DNA of 64,000 nt. It comes from Rhizobium sp. P38BS-XIX. Its GTDB lineage: Bacteria; Pseudomonadota; Alphaproteobacteria; Rhizobiales; Rhizobiaceae. Below the pieces are notes generated by a model. That model saw nothing but the letters and a program-made list of their open reading frames with translations, did not search any database and was not told the DNA's origin. Made by a program: the position numbers and the translations under genes. Where the stretch lies: positions 930,001 through 994,000 of the forward strand of contig NZ_JABAIJ010000001.1 of assembly GCF_012641435.1 (NCBI RefSeq), read 5' to 3'. Shown here one piece after another: positions 18,322 through 27,819 of this stretch (positions are counted from its first letter, which is position 1; every line of letters begins with the position of its first letter).

Positions 18322-18918
18322 ATGACTTTCGACGATCAGGTTTCTCCGCTCGGCCCCAGGCCATTGGCAGGCCCTGCCCTTGCCGAATTCTTTGCCCGCG
18401 ATGCGGTTTCGGTCGCGTCAGAGCTGATCGGCACGCGATTTACCGTCGCTGGGGTCGGCGGACGGGTCGTCGAGACGGAGGCCTATCGTCCCGATGACGA
18501 AGCTTCGCATGCCTATCGCGGTCCGACGGCGCGGAATGCAGCCATGTTTGGTCCGCCGGGCCATGTCTATGTCTACCGTTCCTATGGCATTCACTGGTGC
18601 GTCAATTTCGTGTGCCTGACCGGGAGTGCCGTGCTCATCAGGGCATTGGAGCCGGAAAGCGGCATTGAAGATATGATCGGTCGGCGCGGAATGGCCGACA
18701 TCGTTTCGCTCTGCAACGGGCCGGGAAAGCTGTCGCAGGCGCTTGCCATCGATATCAGTTTGAATGGGTGTTCGCTCGACCATGCGCCACTCAGCTTTTC
18801 GCTCGCCGAGCCGGTTCCGGTTGTCGCGGGAAAACGCATCGGCATCACCAAGAATGTCGATCAGCTCTGGCGTTTCGGCGCGGCGGGCTCTCGCTTCGTC
18901 AGCCGCCGCTTCTCCTGA
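18322..18918 (+). CDS. DNA-3-methyladenine glycosylase (AAG/MPG family)
   Basis: A 198-residue monofunctional base-excision glycosylase. Signature parts are ELIGTRF, GRVVETEAY (catalytic Glu), DEASHAYRGPTARNAAMFGPPGHVYVY, SYGIHWCVNFV and CNGPGKLSQAL. It flips out and removes alkylated or deaminated purines. I start at ATG 18322; the frame is also open from a TTG at 18268, with no clear ribosome site for either. Size fits the family (about 190-210 residues). It stands alone between tRNA-Ser and a VOC gene on the same strand. Confidence 0.92.
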   Translation: MTFDDQVSPLGPRPLAGPALAEFFARDAVSVASELIGTRFTVAGVGGRVVETEAYRPDDEASHAYRGPTARNAAMFGPPGHVYVYRSYGIHWCVNFVCLTGSAVLIRALEPESGIEDMIGRRGMADIVSLCNGPGKLSQALAIDISLNGCSLDHAPLSFSLAEPVPVVAGKRIGITKNVDQLWRFGAAGSRFVSRRFS

Positions 18919-18992
18919 CGATTAGCGATGGAATAGTGGCTCCGCGGCGCTAGATAATTTCAACAGTTAAACGCGAATGATGTGGGAATGGC

Positions 18993-19403
18993 ATGTTCGA
19001 TCACATCGGAATTGTCGCCAAGGATTTGAAGGCCAGTGCCCGGCTTTACGCCTATATGCTGGCGCCTCTCGGTATCCGCATCGTCGAAAAGCACAGATTG
19101 GCCGCGGATTCTGGCTGGGTTGTGCTTTCTACGGGAAAACCGCAATCGCCATTCTTTGTCATCGGCGAAGGACGGCCAACGTTCTGGCCGGAAAATGCCA
19201 CCGCCGCTTCAAGCCCTCTTCATCTCTGCTTTCGGGCGCCCTCCAGAGAAGCCGTCGATCTCTTCTATGAAGCAGGGCTCAAACATGGTGCGCGTGACAA
19301 CGGCGCTCCGGGCATTCGCCGCGAGCCGTTCTATTGCGCCTTTCTGATCGATCTGGATGGCAACAATGTCGAGGCAGGTTGCTATCTCGGTGATCAGGCG
19401 TGA
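18993..19403 (+). CDS. VOC-family (glyoxalase/bleomycin-resistance fold) protein
   Basis: A 136-residue vicinal-oxygen-chelate protein. MFDHIGIVAKDLKASARLYAYMLAPLGI is the usual N-terminal beta-alpha module with a metal His, and the paired module ends FLIDLDGNNVEAGCY with the metal Glu. Family members are metal-dependent isomerases, dioxygenases or fosfomycin/bleomycin resistance proteins; this short form has no assigned substrate. GGGAA lies about eight bases upstream. It is co-directional with the glycosylase, 74 bases after it. Confidence 0.88.
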   Translation: MFDHIGIVAKDLKASARLYAYMLAPLGIRIVEKHRLAADSGWVVLSTGKPQSPFFVIGEGRPTFWPENATAASSPLHLCFRAPSREAVDLFYEAGLKHGARDNGAPGIRREPFYCAFLIDLDGNNVEAGCYLGDQA

Positions 19404-19457
19404 ATTGCCGACATCATGAAGCCGTCTCAGTCACGCTCTTATTCCGCCTCCATTGAT

Positions 19458-19490
19458 GAAAAAGACCGCCGGGGGTGGCGCCCGGCGGTC
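19458..19490 (-). terminator. Rho-independent terminator of the efflux operon
   Basis: On the minus strand GACCGCCGGG and CCCGGCGGTC form a ten-pair GC stem around a seven-base loop, followed by TTTTT. It lies 37 bases after the end of the MFS gene. Confidence 0.85.
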
Positions 19491-19526
19491 ATATGGCCAC
19501 GCAGTGAAACTGGAAAGACTGCGCGG

Positions 19527-21071
19527 CTATTCCATGGCGACGCTGTGATCGACAGCCGGCGGTGCGCTTGGCTTGCGCAGGAGCACCAGCAGCGGTATCG
19601 CGCATATCGACATCAGCATCAGCAGTTTGAAGTCGTCGATATAGGCAATGACGGTTGCCTGAGTTGTGATCATACCGTCGAGCGTCGCACGACCGACTGC
19701 GGTCAACGGGCTGACGCCCTGCGCGGCGGCCGCATCGAAATAGCGGTTGAACGGTGTCACATAGGCGGCGATGTTCGCATGATTGACCTGGGTATTCTCG
19801 GTAATCAACATCGAAACCACCGAAATTCCGACGCTCGAGCCGATGTTACGCGAGAGGTTGTAAAGGCCTGTGCCCTCGCCGCGCATATGTGCCGGCAGCG
19901 TTGCGAATGCGATCGTCGTTAGCGGCACGAAGAGGAAGCCGAGACCGGCGCCCTGCACGAAGCCAACCGAGATCAGCGTCCATTGCGAAACGTCCGGCGT
20001 CCATCCGGTCATGTCGTACATGGCCCATGCCGTCAGGGCGAGACCGACGAACAGCAGCAGGCGCGTATCCACCTTGCCGATCAGCCGTCCCATCAGGAAC
20101 ATGCAGACCATGGTGCCGACGCCGCGCGGGCCCATGACAATACCAGCGGTGACGACCGGATAGCCCATCAGCGTTTGTAGATAGGGCGTCATCAGTGCGA
20201 GCGACGCAAGATAGGTCACGCCGACAATAAAGATGAAAAGCATGCTGACGGCAAAGTTCTGGTCCAGGAACAGCCTCGGATTGACGAAACTTCGCTGGGC
20301 CGTGAACATATGCACGATGAACAGGTAGAAGGCGCAGACGCAGACGAGCGCTTCCACGAGGATCTCGCTCGAATAGAACCAGTCGAGCTGCTCGCCTCGG
20401 TCGAGGAACAACTGCAGCGCCGCAATGGCGATCGAAAGCATGCCGAAGCCGAACCAATCGAGCTTGGCAAGCGCATCCAATTTGGTTTCCGTCACGTAGA
20501 CGACGATACCGAAGAATGCGAGCGCGCCGATCGGCACGTTGATGTAGAACACCCAGCGCCAGCTGATGTTATCCGTCAGCCAGCCGCCGATGACCGGTCC
20601 AAGCACCGGGCCGACCATGACGGAAACGCCGAAGAGCGCCATCGCGCGGCCACGTTCCTCGACATTGTAGATATCAAGCAGAATACCCTGCGACAGCGGC
20701 ACGAGTGCCGCGCCGAACAGCCCCTGCAGCAGACGGAAGCCGACGATCTGGTTGAGGGATTCGGAGAGGCCGCAGAGCACGGAGGCTGCGACAAACCCGG
20801 CAATCGCCACCAACAGCACGCGCTTGCGGCCGAACTTGGCCGAAAGGAAGCCGGAAGGTGGCGTCATGATCGCGGCGGCGACGATGTAGGACGTCAGGAC
20901 CCAGTTGATCTGGTCGGCACTGGCAGCGACGTCGCCCTGGATGTGCGGCAGGGCAACGTTTGCGATCGTGGTGTCCAGTGCCTGCATGATGACAGACAGG
21001 ATGACGCAGGCGGTGATCGCACCGCGATTGGCGACAGGCCCCGATGGCGAGGCGGTTGTGGCGTTACTCAT
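19527..21071 (-). CDS. emrB: DHA2-family MFS multidrug efflux permease (EmrB/QacA type)
   Basis: 514 residues with about 14 membrane segments. Motif C-like GPVLGPVIGGWL (antiporter signature), ALDTTIANVALPHIQ (motif D of DHA2) in helix 1, and the usual SLIDE-like FRLLQGLFGAALVPLSQG segment are visible. It should export drugs or fatty-acid-like compounds by proton antiport across the inner membrane, working with the adjacent EmrA-like adaptor. ATG 21071 overlaps the adaptor stop by eight bases, so the two are coupled. It is last in a marR-emrA-emrB operon closed by a terminator. Confidence 0.93.
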   Translation of the reverse strand: MSNATTASPSGPVANRGAITACVILSVIMQALDTTIANVALPHIQGDVAASADQINWVLTSYIVAAAIMTPPSGFLSAKFGRKRVLLVAIAGFVAASVLCGLSESLNQIVGFRLLQGLFGAALVPLSQGILLDIYNVEERGRAMALFGVSVMVGPVLGPVIGGWLTDNISWRWVFYINVPIGALAFFGIVVYVTETKLDALAKLDWFGFGMLSIAIAALQLFLDRGEQLDWFYSSEILVEALVCVCAFYLFIVHMFTAQRSFVNPRLFLDQNFAVSMLFIFIVGVTYLASLALMTPYLQTLMGYPVVTAGIVMGPRGVGTMVCMFLMGRLIGKVDTRLLLFVGLALTAWAMYDMTGWTPDVSQWTLISVGFVQGAGLGFLFVPLTTIAFATLPAHMRGEGTGLYNLSRNIGSSVGISVVSMLITENTQVNHANIAAYVTPFNRYFDAAAAQGVSPLTAVGRATLDGMITTQATVIAYIDDFKLLMLMSICAIPLLVLLRKPSAPPAVDHSVAME

Positions 21072-22290
21072 GATCCTGACCGCGGGGTTGGCCCAGCAGG
21101 TTGTTGACGAAGTCCGGCAGGCCACGGGCATGGCCGGTGTCGACATCGGCAACGACGCTCATGCCGACGCGTAGCGGAGGCTTGCCCTGCGTGTCGTCGA
21201 TGTTGATGATCATCGGGATGCGCTGCACGACCTTCACCCAGTTACCCGTGGTGTTTTGTGCCGGAAGCAGCGAGAAACTGGAGCCCGATGCCGGCGCGAT
21301 GCTGGCGACGGTGCCCTTCCAGGTCGCGCCCGGATAGGCGTCGACGGAGATGGTCACCTTCTGACCGGTGCGGACATAGGTCAGTTCGGTTTCCTTCGGG
21401 CTGGCATTGATCCACATATGCGTGGTCGAAACCAGCGAGAAGCCCTGCTGAGCGGCCGTCAGATAGGCGCCGACCTGCAGCGACGGAACGTTGGCGGTGA
21501 CGCCATCGAAAGGCGCACGGACGATGGTATCGTCAAGCTCGCGTTGAGCATTGTCGACCGCAGCCTTGGCCTGAAGGTAAAGCGGGTTCTGCTCGGCGGG
21601 CAGATCGGCCGTACCCTCGCCGCCCAATTGAGCGAGCGTCGTGGCAGCCTGCGCCTGGGCGACTGAAACTTTCTGCTGCGCAGCTTCGAGATTGTGCTTT
21701 GCCTGATCGAAAGCGGCCTTCGAGGCGACCGAACTGTTGATCAGGTTCTGCTGGCGATCGAATTCAGTCTGGTAGTAAGGGATATCGGCCTGGGCCTGGG
21801 CAATCTCGGCCAGAGCCTGCTTGTAGCTCGCCTGCAGGTTCAAGATCTGGTTCTTCGCATTGCCGAGCTGAGCCTGGGCGCCTTCGAGCGCGATGCGGAA
21901 GGAATCGGGCTTCAGGCGGAAGAGCACCTGGCCCTTCTTCACGACTTCATTCTCATGAACGTCAACGGAGATCACCGTGCCGGAGACATCGGTCGAGACA
22001 CCCACCATATCGGCCTGGATATAGGCATTGTCCGTCGACATGATCTGGCCGCCGGTCACATAGTAGTAACCGCCGATAACGAGCGCGACGGGAAGCAGCG
22101 CGAAAAGGATCGGCCGCGTCGGGCTGCGCCGCTTTCGTGGCGTTTCGGGAGGCGCGACCGAAGCCGGAGCAGCAGCGGCCGCTGGCTGCGCTGCCGGGGT
22201 GGAAGACGGCGCCTCGGCAACGGGAGTTTGATTCGGTTCTGATGCGTTTGCGTTTGCGGGTACGCGTAGCGGAGAGGATGCGTCAGCCAT
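21064..22290 (-). CDS. emrA: HlyD/EmrA-family periplasmic adaptor
   Basis: 408 residues. A proline- and alanine-rich cytoplasmic tail of about 55 residues is followed by one membrane anchor (ILFALLPVALVIGGYYYVTGG), a biotinyl-lipoyl-like part (VDVHENEVVKKGQVLFRL), a long alpha-helical hairpin (about 140-220) and a beta-barrel. It bridges the EmrB-like permease to an outer-membrane channel such as TolC, which is not encoded here. ATG 22290 overlaps the upstream MarR gene by eight bases. Confidence 0.92.
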   Translation of the reverse strand: MADASSPLRVPANANASEPNQTPVAEAPSSTPAAQPAAAAAPASVAPPETPRKRRSPTRPILFALLPVALVIGGYYYVTGGQIMSTDNAYIQADMVGVSTDVSGTVISVDVHENEVVKKGQVLFRLKPDSFRIALEGAQAQLGNAKNQILNLQASYKQALAEIAQAQADIPYYQTEFDRQQNLINSSVASKAAFDQAKHNLEAAQQKVSVAQAQAATTLAQLGGEGTADLPAEQNPLYLQAKAAVDNAQRELDDTIVRAPFDGVTANVPSLQVGAYLTAAQQGFSLVSTTHMWINASPKETELTYVRTGQKVTISVDAYPGATWKGTVASIAPASGSSFSLLPAQNTTGNWVKVVQRIPMIINIDDTQGKPPLRVGMSVVADVDTGHARGLPDFVNNLLGQPRGQDHE

Positions 22291-22747
22291 GTTGTATCTC
22301 TTTGTCGACTGCCTTTGAGCGGCAGGCGGTGAGCAGGTTCGATTTCATAACGGTAAGCAATTCATAGAGGCGCTCGTGGTCTTCCGGTGGAACTCCATCG
22401 AGCGCTTCCTTGCGGGTCTGGTCGCCCATACCGCGCATGGTATCCATCAAGGGCCGGGCTTCCTCACGCATATAGAGCAGCCAGCTGCGCCGATCTTTGG
22501 GATGCTGGCGACGCTCCACGAGACCACGCTCGCTCAGCTTGTCGAGGATCCGAACGAGCGTAATCGGCTCGATCTCGAGGATCTCAGCCAGTCCGGCCTG
22601 ATGGATGCCTTCGTTGTTCGCGAGGTAGGCGAGCGTCTGCCATTGAGAGCGCGTCAGCCCCAAATCCTTTGCACGCTGCTCGAACCTCTTGCGAAGAAGT
22701 CGTGCAACGTCATGGAGGAGAAAGCCAAGGGTAGGTGTCGATTGCAT
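22283..22747 (-). CDS. MarR-family transcriptional regulator of the efflux operon
   Basis: A 154-residue winged-helix repressor: TRSQWQTLAYLANNEGIHQAGLAEILEIEPITLVRILDKLSERGLVERR is the recognition helix and wing of the MarR fold. By analogy with EmrR/MprA it should repress its own emrRAB-like operon and release DNA on binding hydrophobic drugs. It is first in the operon; an imperfect AT-rich palindrome lies just before its start. No clear Shine-Dalgarno precedes the ATG. Confidence 0.92.
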   Translation of the reverse strand: MQSTPTLGFLLHDVARLLRKRFEQRAKDLGLTRSQWQTLAYLANNEGIHQAGLAEILEIEPITLVRILDKLSERGLVERRQHPKDRRSWLLYMREEARPLMDTMRGMGDQTRKEALDGVPPEDHERLYELLTVMKSNLLTACRSKAVDKEIQHG

Positions 22748-22749
22748 TG

Positions 22750-22783
22750 TATAAGAAGCCTGCTATTCATAAGCAACCTTATA
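22750..22783. promoter_or_regulatory. Candidate MarR operator
   Basis: TATAAG (22750-22755) and CTTATA (22778-22783) flank an imperfect inverted repeat AAG-N2-TGCT ... AGCA-N2-CTT (22756-22780), three bases before the MarR start on the minus strand. Position and symmetry suggest autoregulation. Confidence 0.45.
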
Positions 22784-22997
22784 ATTACTGCTACGTATAG
22801 TAAGCGCCCATGCGATACAAGGGGTTCGCGATTAAGAAATAGCGATGGTCGAAGATGTCGCAGGGGGTGTCGCAAAGATGTCGCACTCGGAGGTAACGGG
22901 ATATGGAGCGCGATGGTCCGGAGCACAGCGGAGAAGTATTTGCGCCCGTCTTTGCCTGAAAAGTCTCGCTAGGAAATTGAAAAGGGACGGAAAATTG
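22784..22997. other. Non-coding stretch between the efflux regulator and the DUF883-like gene
   Basis: This is the gene-free part of the interval between the operator and the terminator. No frame here has convincing coding character. A short direct repeat (GGAAATTGAAAAGG then GGAAAATTGAAAAGG, about 22973-23004) leads into the terminator. The promoter of the marR-emrAB operon should lie near its left end. Confidence 0.5.
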
Positions 22998-23028
22998 AAA
23001 AGGCGCGGACGAATCGTCCGCGCCTTTT
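22998..23028 (-). terminator. Rho-independent terminator, possibly bidirectional
   Basis: AAAAGGCGCGGAC, a five-base loop and GTCCGCGCCTTTT give a thirteen-pair perfect stem with A- and T-rich ends. It lies 67 bases beyond the stop of the minus-strand DUF883-like gene. Confidence 0.8.
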
Positions 23029-23095
23029 CGGCAGTTTGGCGTCACGAATGAGCGCGTGGGGCTCGCTCGATCCGTTTTTGAGTTCGGCGTTGAAA

Positions 23096-23377
23096 CTAGC
23101 GTCTGGTCAGAAGCCCGATCAGATAGCCGATACCTGCGGCAGCGGCGACCATGAATATCGGCTCCTCGCGAACTCTTTCGCGCAACTGCTCTGTAAATTC
23201 CTGCGCCTCTTCGGCGACGACGGACTTTGCCCCCTGCCCGACCGCGGCCACGCTCTGGGATAGCCGGGTTAAATCTTCGCGCAACGCGGCAACCTGCGAG
23301 GTCAAATCTTCCATCGCCATCTCCGTTTGTGCTCGCGCTGAAGATGTTTGGGCGGAAGCTGATTTCGTCTCTGCCAT
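23096..23377 (-). CDS. Small membrane-anchored DUF883/ElaB-YqjD-like protein
   Basis: 93 residues: an alanine- and serine-rich helical N-terminus (about 1-60, with heptad-like LTSQVAALREDLTRLSQSV) and one C-terminal membrane helix (FMVAAAAGIGYLIGLLTRR) with a positive end. This matches the ElaB/YqjD/DUF883 layout; E. coli members tether ribosomes to the inner membrane in stationary phase. ATG 23377 has AAGGAG upstream. It is divergent from ppiD and has its own terminator. Function here is unproven. Confidence 0.75.
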   Translation of the reverse strand: MAETKSASAQTSSARAQTEMAMEDLTSQVAALREDLTRLSQSVAAVGQGAKSVVAEEAQEFTEQLRERVREEPIFMVAAAAGIGYLIGLLTRR

Positions 23378-23557
23378 CGGGTGCTCCTTGTGTTTTCTTG
23401 CCGGTAGAACGCTAACACGCGGCAAAGGTTCCGGCACTTTTGCGCAGCGGTCGGGGATTTCCCCTCTGGCTCTTCAATTCCGGTTCGGATTGTTCTAAGG
23501 AACTTCGATTGTTTCACCTGCTGGTGAAGACGTATTGTTGACGAGGTTTGCTTTCCG

Positions 23558-25450
23558 ATGTTCGATGTCCTGAGAAAAATCGCCCAGACCTGGGTTGCCA
23601 AGGGTTTGTTGCTTCTTCTGGCGGCGGCTTTCGGCGTTTGGGGCGTCGAGCGCTCGCTGATTACCGGCGGTAACAGCAACACCGTGGTCACGGTGGGCGA
23701 TCAGCACATCGATACCAATGAATTCCGCCTCGCCTATCGCCGCCAGATCCAGGCGATCAGCCAGCAGCTGCGCATGCAGGTCACGCCCGATCAGGCCCGC
23801 GCCTTCGGCATCGGTCAGCAGACCGTTGCTCAGCTCGTGGCCGGCGCTTCGCTCGACCAGCTCGCCGCCGACATGAACCTTGGCCTTTCCCAGGATCGCC
23901 TGGCGAAGCTGATCGGTGACGATCCGGCTTTCAAGGCGGCAAACGGTTCCTTCGATCGTCAGAAATTCGACTCGCTGCTGCGCAACAGCAGCATCCTGCC
24001 GGATGATTACATCAAGGAGCGCAGCAAGGTTGCCATTCGCGGCCAGATCGTCGAAGCCGTGTCCAACGGCTTCGTTGCTCCCAAGGTCCTGGTCGATGCC
24101 GTCAAGCAGTATCATGACGAGAACCGCAGCATCGATTATCTGCTGCTGACCAATGCGAACATCGATCCCGTCAAGGCTCCGGCCGATGATGTGCTTTCCA
24201 AATGGTTCGATGGCGTCAAGTCGAAATACCGCGCTCCCGAATATCGCAAGTTTGCCTATGTAAAGCTGCAGGCCGAAGATCTCGCCGATACGGCGAGCGT
24301 GTCGGATGAGGAAGTGCGCACGCAATACGACCAGCGCAAGGACAGCTTCAAGACGCCGGCAACGCGCACGATCGAGCAGCTGACCTTCGCCAACAAGGAT
24401 CTCGCCAACGCGGCGTCGGATGCCTTGAAGACCGGCACGACCTTCGATCAGCTCGTTTCCGACCAGGGCAAGAAGCCGTCCGACGTGCTGCTGGGTACGT
24501 TCAACAAGGATCAGGTTCCGGACAAGGCGATTGCCGATGCCGCCTTTGGCGTAACCAAGGAAGGCGGCACGACGCCCGTCGTCGAAGGCTCTTTCGGGCC
24601 CGTCATCCTACGCGTGACCAACGTGAAGGACGAAACGTCGAAGAATTTCGACGACGTCAAGGAAGATATCCGCAAGCAGATTGCGCTCAGCAATGCGGCC
24701 AACGAGATTACCAGCGTTCACGACAAGTTCGAGGATCTGCGCGGTTCCGGTCTCTCGCTGCAGGACGCCGCGACGCAGCTGAAGTTGAAGCTGGTAAGCG
24801 TCGATGCCATCGATGCGACGGGTCTCGACCAAAGCGGCAACGAAGTGAAGGATTTGCCGGTTCGCCAGCAGCTGCTATCCGAAGTGTTCAAGGCCGAACA
24901 GGGTGGCAACCCCGCGCCGCTGACGGTCGGCAACGATGGTTACATCTGGTATGACGTTCTCGGTATCACGCCCGACCACGACCGTACGCTCGCCGATGTT
25001 CGCGAAAAGGCCGTCGCCGACTGGACTGCCGAACAGCAGAAGGTTGCTCTCGCCGCCAAGGCAAACGAGCTGAAGCAGGAAGCACAGAAGGGCAAGTCGC
25101 TCGCCGATATCGCAGCGCCGCTGGGCATCGCCGTCGAAAACAAGACGAACATTCTGCGTTCGACCGATGACCCGGTTCTGGGCCGCGGCGGGATTGCTGC
25201 GGCATTCTCCGGCCCGGTTGACACCGTTGCCAATTCCGTGGGCGCGGATGACACGACGCAGATCCTTTTGAAGGTCACCGACGTCAATGAGAACCCGACG
25301 ACGGATGCTTTGAGCAACGACGATCAGCAGGTTGCGCAGATCGCCAACGCTGCCGGCGACGACATCCTCGACCAGATGGTGAACCAGCTGCAGTCGAGAT
25401 ATGCCGTAACCGTCAATCAGAACCTCGCCGATCAGGCGATGTCCCGCTAG
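23558..25450 (+). CDS. ppiD: PpiD-like periplasmic peptidyl-prolyl isomerase/chaperone (SurA_N domain)
   Basis: 630 residues anchored by an N-terminal membrane helix (about 13-31: WVAKGLLLLLAAAFGVWG). A SurA-N chaperone domain (about 35-170) follows, then a parvulin-like PPIC region (about 265-370) and an extended C-terminus. It helps outer-membrane and secreted proteins fold as they leave SecYEG. The isomerase residues are poorly conserved, as in many PpiD proteins, so chaperone activity is more certain than isomerase. It leads the ppiD-trpD-trpC-moaC-moeA run with a 25-base gap to trpD. Confidence 0.92.
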   Translation: MFDVLRKIAQTWVAKGLLLLLAAAFGVWGVERSLITGGNSNTVVTVGDQHIDTNEFRLAYRRQIQAISQQLRMQVTPDQARAFGIGQQTVAQLVAGASLDQLAADMNLGLSQDRLAKLIGDDPAFKAANGSFDRQKFDSLLRNSSILPDDYIKERSKVAIRGQIVEAVSNGFVAPKVLVDAVKQYHDENRSIDYLLLTNANIDPVKAPADDVLSKWFDGVKSKYRAPEYRKFAYVKLQAEDLADTASVSDEEVRTQYDQRKDSFKTPATRTIEQLTFANKDLANAASDALKTGTTFDQLVSDQGKKPSDVLLGTFNKDQVPDKAIADAAFGVTKEGGTTPVVEGSFGPVILRVTNVKDETSKNFDDVKEDIRKQIALSNAANEITSVHDKFEDLRGSGLSLQDAATQLKLKLVSVDAIDATGLDQSGNEVKDLPVRQQLLSEVFKAEQGGNPAPLTVGNDGYIWYDVLGITPDHDRTLADVREKAVADWTAEQQKVALAAKANELKQEAQKGKSLADIAAPLGIAVENKTNILRSTDDPVLGRGGIAAAFSGPVDTVANSVGADDTTQILLKVTDVNENPTTDALSNDDQQVAQIANAAGDDILDQMVNQLQSRYAVTVNQNLADQAMSR

Positions 25451-25475
25451 ACCCGGTCGGGAGGATTGATAGTCG

Positions 25476-26492
25476 ATGGCCGAATTGAAACCTTTAATCG
25501 CCAAGGTCGCCAATCGTGAGACATTGACGCGAGATGAAGCGCGGCAGGCATTTGAAATCCTGATGTCCGGCGAAGCGACGCCGTCGCAGATCGGTGCCTT
25601 CCTGATGGCCCTGCGTATCCGTGGTGAAACGGTCGACGAGCTCGTCGGTGCGGTGACCACGATGCGCGCCAAAATGCTGCCGGTATCGGCGCCCGCCGAT
25701 GCGATCGATATCGTCGGCACCGGCGGTGACGGCGTTGGGACTTACAACATATCGACGCTGGCGGCCTTTATCGTCGCCGGCGCGGGCGTGCCGGTCGCCA
25801 AGCACGGTAACCGCGCCCAGAGCTCCAAGGCTGGAACGGCGGACACGCAATCCGTATTGGGCATCAAGCTCGATATCGGGCCGGAGACGATTGCACGCTG
25901 CATTCGCGAGGCCGGTATCGGCTTCATGTTCGCGCAACTGCACCATTCGTCCATGCGCCATGTCGGCCCTTCCCGCGTCGAACTCGGCACACGCACGATC
26001 TTCAACCTGCTCGGCCCCCTGTCGAATCCGGCTGGCGCCCGTCGTCAGCTGCTCGGCGTCTTTGCACCGCAATGGATTGTTCCGCTCGCCGAAGTTTTGA
26101 AAGACCTCAACGCCGAGAGCGTATGGGTGGTCCATGGCGACGGTCTGGATGAAATCACCACGACGGGCAAGACCTTGGTCGCGGCACTCGAGGATGGCAA
26201 GATCCGCACCTTCGAGCTGACGCCGGCGGATTTCGGTCTGCAGCATGCGAACCTCGCCGATCTCAAGGGCGGAGATGGCGTGGCCAATGCAGCAGCACTA
26301 CGTGCGGTACTTGGCGGTGCAAAGAATGCCTATCGGGACATTGCGCTTGCCAACGCTGCGGCATCCCTCGTCATTGCCGGCAAGGCAGAAACGCTTCATG
26401 ATGGCATGAGACTTGCGGCTCAGTCGCTCGATAGCGGCGCGACTGCGGCCGCGTTGGAGAAGCTCGTCGCCGTATCCAACGAAGAAGAATAG
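25476..26492 (+). CDS. trpD: Anthranilate phosphoribosyltransferase
   Basis: 338 residues. It joins anthranilate and PRPP in the second step of tryptophan synthesis. The PRPP-binding [14 protein letters not shown] is near residues 82-95, [15 protein letters not shown] follows, and the anthranilate-site [12 protein letters not shown] and [10 protein letters not shown] are intact. GGGAGG lies about nine bases before the ATG. trpC follows after 12 bases; trpE(G) is not in the window. Confidence 0.96.
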   Translation: MAELKPLIAKVANRETLTRDEARQAFEILMSGEATPSQIGAFLMALRIRGETVDELVGAVTTMRAKMLPVSAPADAIDIVGTGGDGVGTYNISTLAAFIVAGAGVPVAKHGNRAQSSKAGTADTQSVLGIKLDIGPETIARCIREAGIGFMFAQLHHSSMRHVGPSRVELGTRTIFNLLGPLSNPAGARRQLLGVFAPQWIVPLAEVLKDLNAESVWVVHGDGLDEITTTGKTLVAALEDGKIRTFELTPADFGLQHANLADLKGGDGVANAAALRAVLGGAKNAYRDIALANAAASLVIAGKAETLHDGMRLAAQSLDSGATAAALEKLVAVSNEEE

Positions 26493-26504
26493 GTTCAGAA
26501 CGTT

Positions 26505-27320
26505 ATGACCGATATCCTTCAAAAGATCGAAGCCTACAAGCGCCAGGAAATCGCAGCCGCAAAGGCTAAGGTCTCCCTTGCCGATCTCAAGGCGATGCAG
26601 GCTGGCCAGTCCGCACCGCGTGGCTTTCACAAAGCGCTGCTGGCAAAGAAGAATGCCAGCACGTTTGGTCTCATTGCAGAAATCAAGAAGGCAAGCCCGT
26701 CGAAGGGGTTGATCCGTCCGGATTTCGATCCGCCGGCGCTTGCAAAGGCCTATGAGGCCGGTGGCGCAGCCTGCCTTTCGGTGCTGACGGACACGCCGAG
26801 CTTTGAAGGCGCGCCTGAATTCCTGACCGCGGCCCGGGCTGCATGTTCGCTGCCGGCCCTGCGCAAGGATTTCATGTTCGATACCTATCAGGTTCAGGAA
26901 GCCCGTGCCTGGGGAGCCGACTGTATCCTCCTCATCATGGCGTCGCTGTCGGATGACGATGCGCAACGCCTTCAGGACGAAGCCTTCGGTCTCGGCATGG
27001 ACGTGCTGGTCGAAGTTCACGATGCGGAGGAAATGGAACGGGCGCTGAAACTGTCCTCTCCATTGATTGGCATCAACAACCGCAATCTGCGGACCTTTGA
27101 GGTCAGCCTTACCGTCAGCGAAACCCTGTCCGCCATGGTGCCCGAGGGACGTCTGCTGGTTGGCGAAAGCGGCGTCTTCACCCACGACGACTGCAAGCGC
27201 CTTGAAGCTGCCGGCATCTCCACTTTCCTCGTCGGCGAAAGCCTGATGCGCAAGGACGATGTGACTGCGGCAACGCGGCTGTTGCTCAACGGTGAAGCCG
27301 GCGTACTGGCGGCCGAGTAA
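26505..27320 (+). CDS. trpC: Indole-3-glycerol-phosphate synthase
   Basis: A 271-residue TIM barrel that closes the indole ring from CdRP. Catalytic-site strands are visible: [15 protein letters not shown] (substrate Lys), [14 protein letters not shown] (catalytic Lys), [21 protein letters not shown] and LVGESGVFT. It is monofunctional, with no fused TrpF. One base separates its stop from the moaC start, so trpD, trpC and moaC are likely one transcript. Confidence 0.96.
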   Translation: MTDILQKIEAYKRQEIAAAKAKVSLADLKAMQAGQSAPRGFHKALLAKKNASTFGLIAEIKKASPSKGLIRPDFDPPALAKAYEAGGAACLSVLTDTPSFEGAPEFLTAARAACSLPALRKDFMFDTYQVQEARAWGADCILLIMASLSDDDAQRLQDEAFGLGMDVLVEVHDAEEMERALKLSSPLIGINNRNLRTFEVSLTVSETLSAMVPEGRLLVGESGVFTHDDCKRLEAAGISTFLVGESLMRKDDVTAATRLLLNGEAGVLAAE

Positions 27321-27321
27321 G

Positions 27322-27816
27322 ATGAGCACCGATAAAACCGGTCTCACCCATATCGACGCCTCGGGCGAGGCACATATGGTCGATGTCGGCGACAAGGCTG
27401 AAACGGCACGAAGCGCCACGGCCGGCGGTTATGTCAGGATGAAGCCGGAGACGCTGGCGCTGATTCGCGAAGGCAACGCCAAGAAAGGCGATGTGATCGG
27501 CACCGCACGGCTGGCGGGGATCATGGCCGCGAAGCAGACCTCCAATCTCATCCCTCTGTGCCATCCGCTGATGCTGACCAAGGTTGCCGTCGATATTGTC
27601 GAGGATGCTGGCCTGCCCGGTCTGCGCATTACGGCAACGGCAAAGTTGACCGGCCGCACAGGTGTGGAGATAGAAGCGCTGACGGCGGTTTCCATTGCCT
27701 GTTTGACGATTTACGACATGGCGAAAGCTGCAGATCGAAGCATGGAAATCGGTGGCATTACGCTACTGGAAAAATCCGGCGGAAAGTCGGGAGATTTCCG
27801 CCACCCGGGGGCCTGA
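27322..27816 (+). CDS. moaC: Cyclic pyranopterin monophosphate synthase
   Basis: 164 residues. It converts 3',8-cyclo-7,8-dihydro-GTP to cyclic pyranopterin monophosphate, the first stable molybdopterin intermediate. Active-site strings [28 protein letters not shown] and [19 protein letters not shown] with the KAADR tail are complete. The ATG at 27322 follows the trpC stop by one base; the open frame upstream lies inside trpC. moeA follows three bases later. Confidence 0.96.
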   Translation: MSTDKTGLTHIDASGEAHMVDVGDKAETARSATAGGYVRMKPETLALIREGNAKKGDVIGTARLAGIMAAKQTSNLIPLCHPLMLTKVAVDIVEDAGLPGLRITATAKLTGRTGVEIEALTAVSIACLTIYDMAKAADRSMEIGGITLLEKSGGKSGDFRHPGA

Positions 27817-27819
27817 AGC

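Noticed and set aside
17300..18918. Integrated genomic island at tRNA-Ser
   Set aside because: No integrase and no second copy of the tRNA 3' end was found within the window.
20310..21107. A 265-codon plus-strand frame
   Set aside because: Antisense to the emrB-like gene; Arg/Asp/His-rich with no domain.
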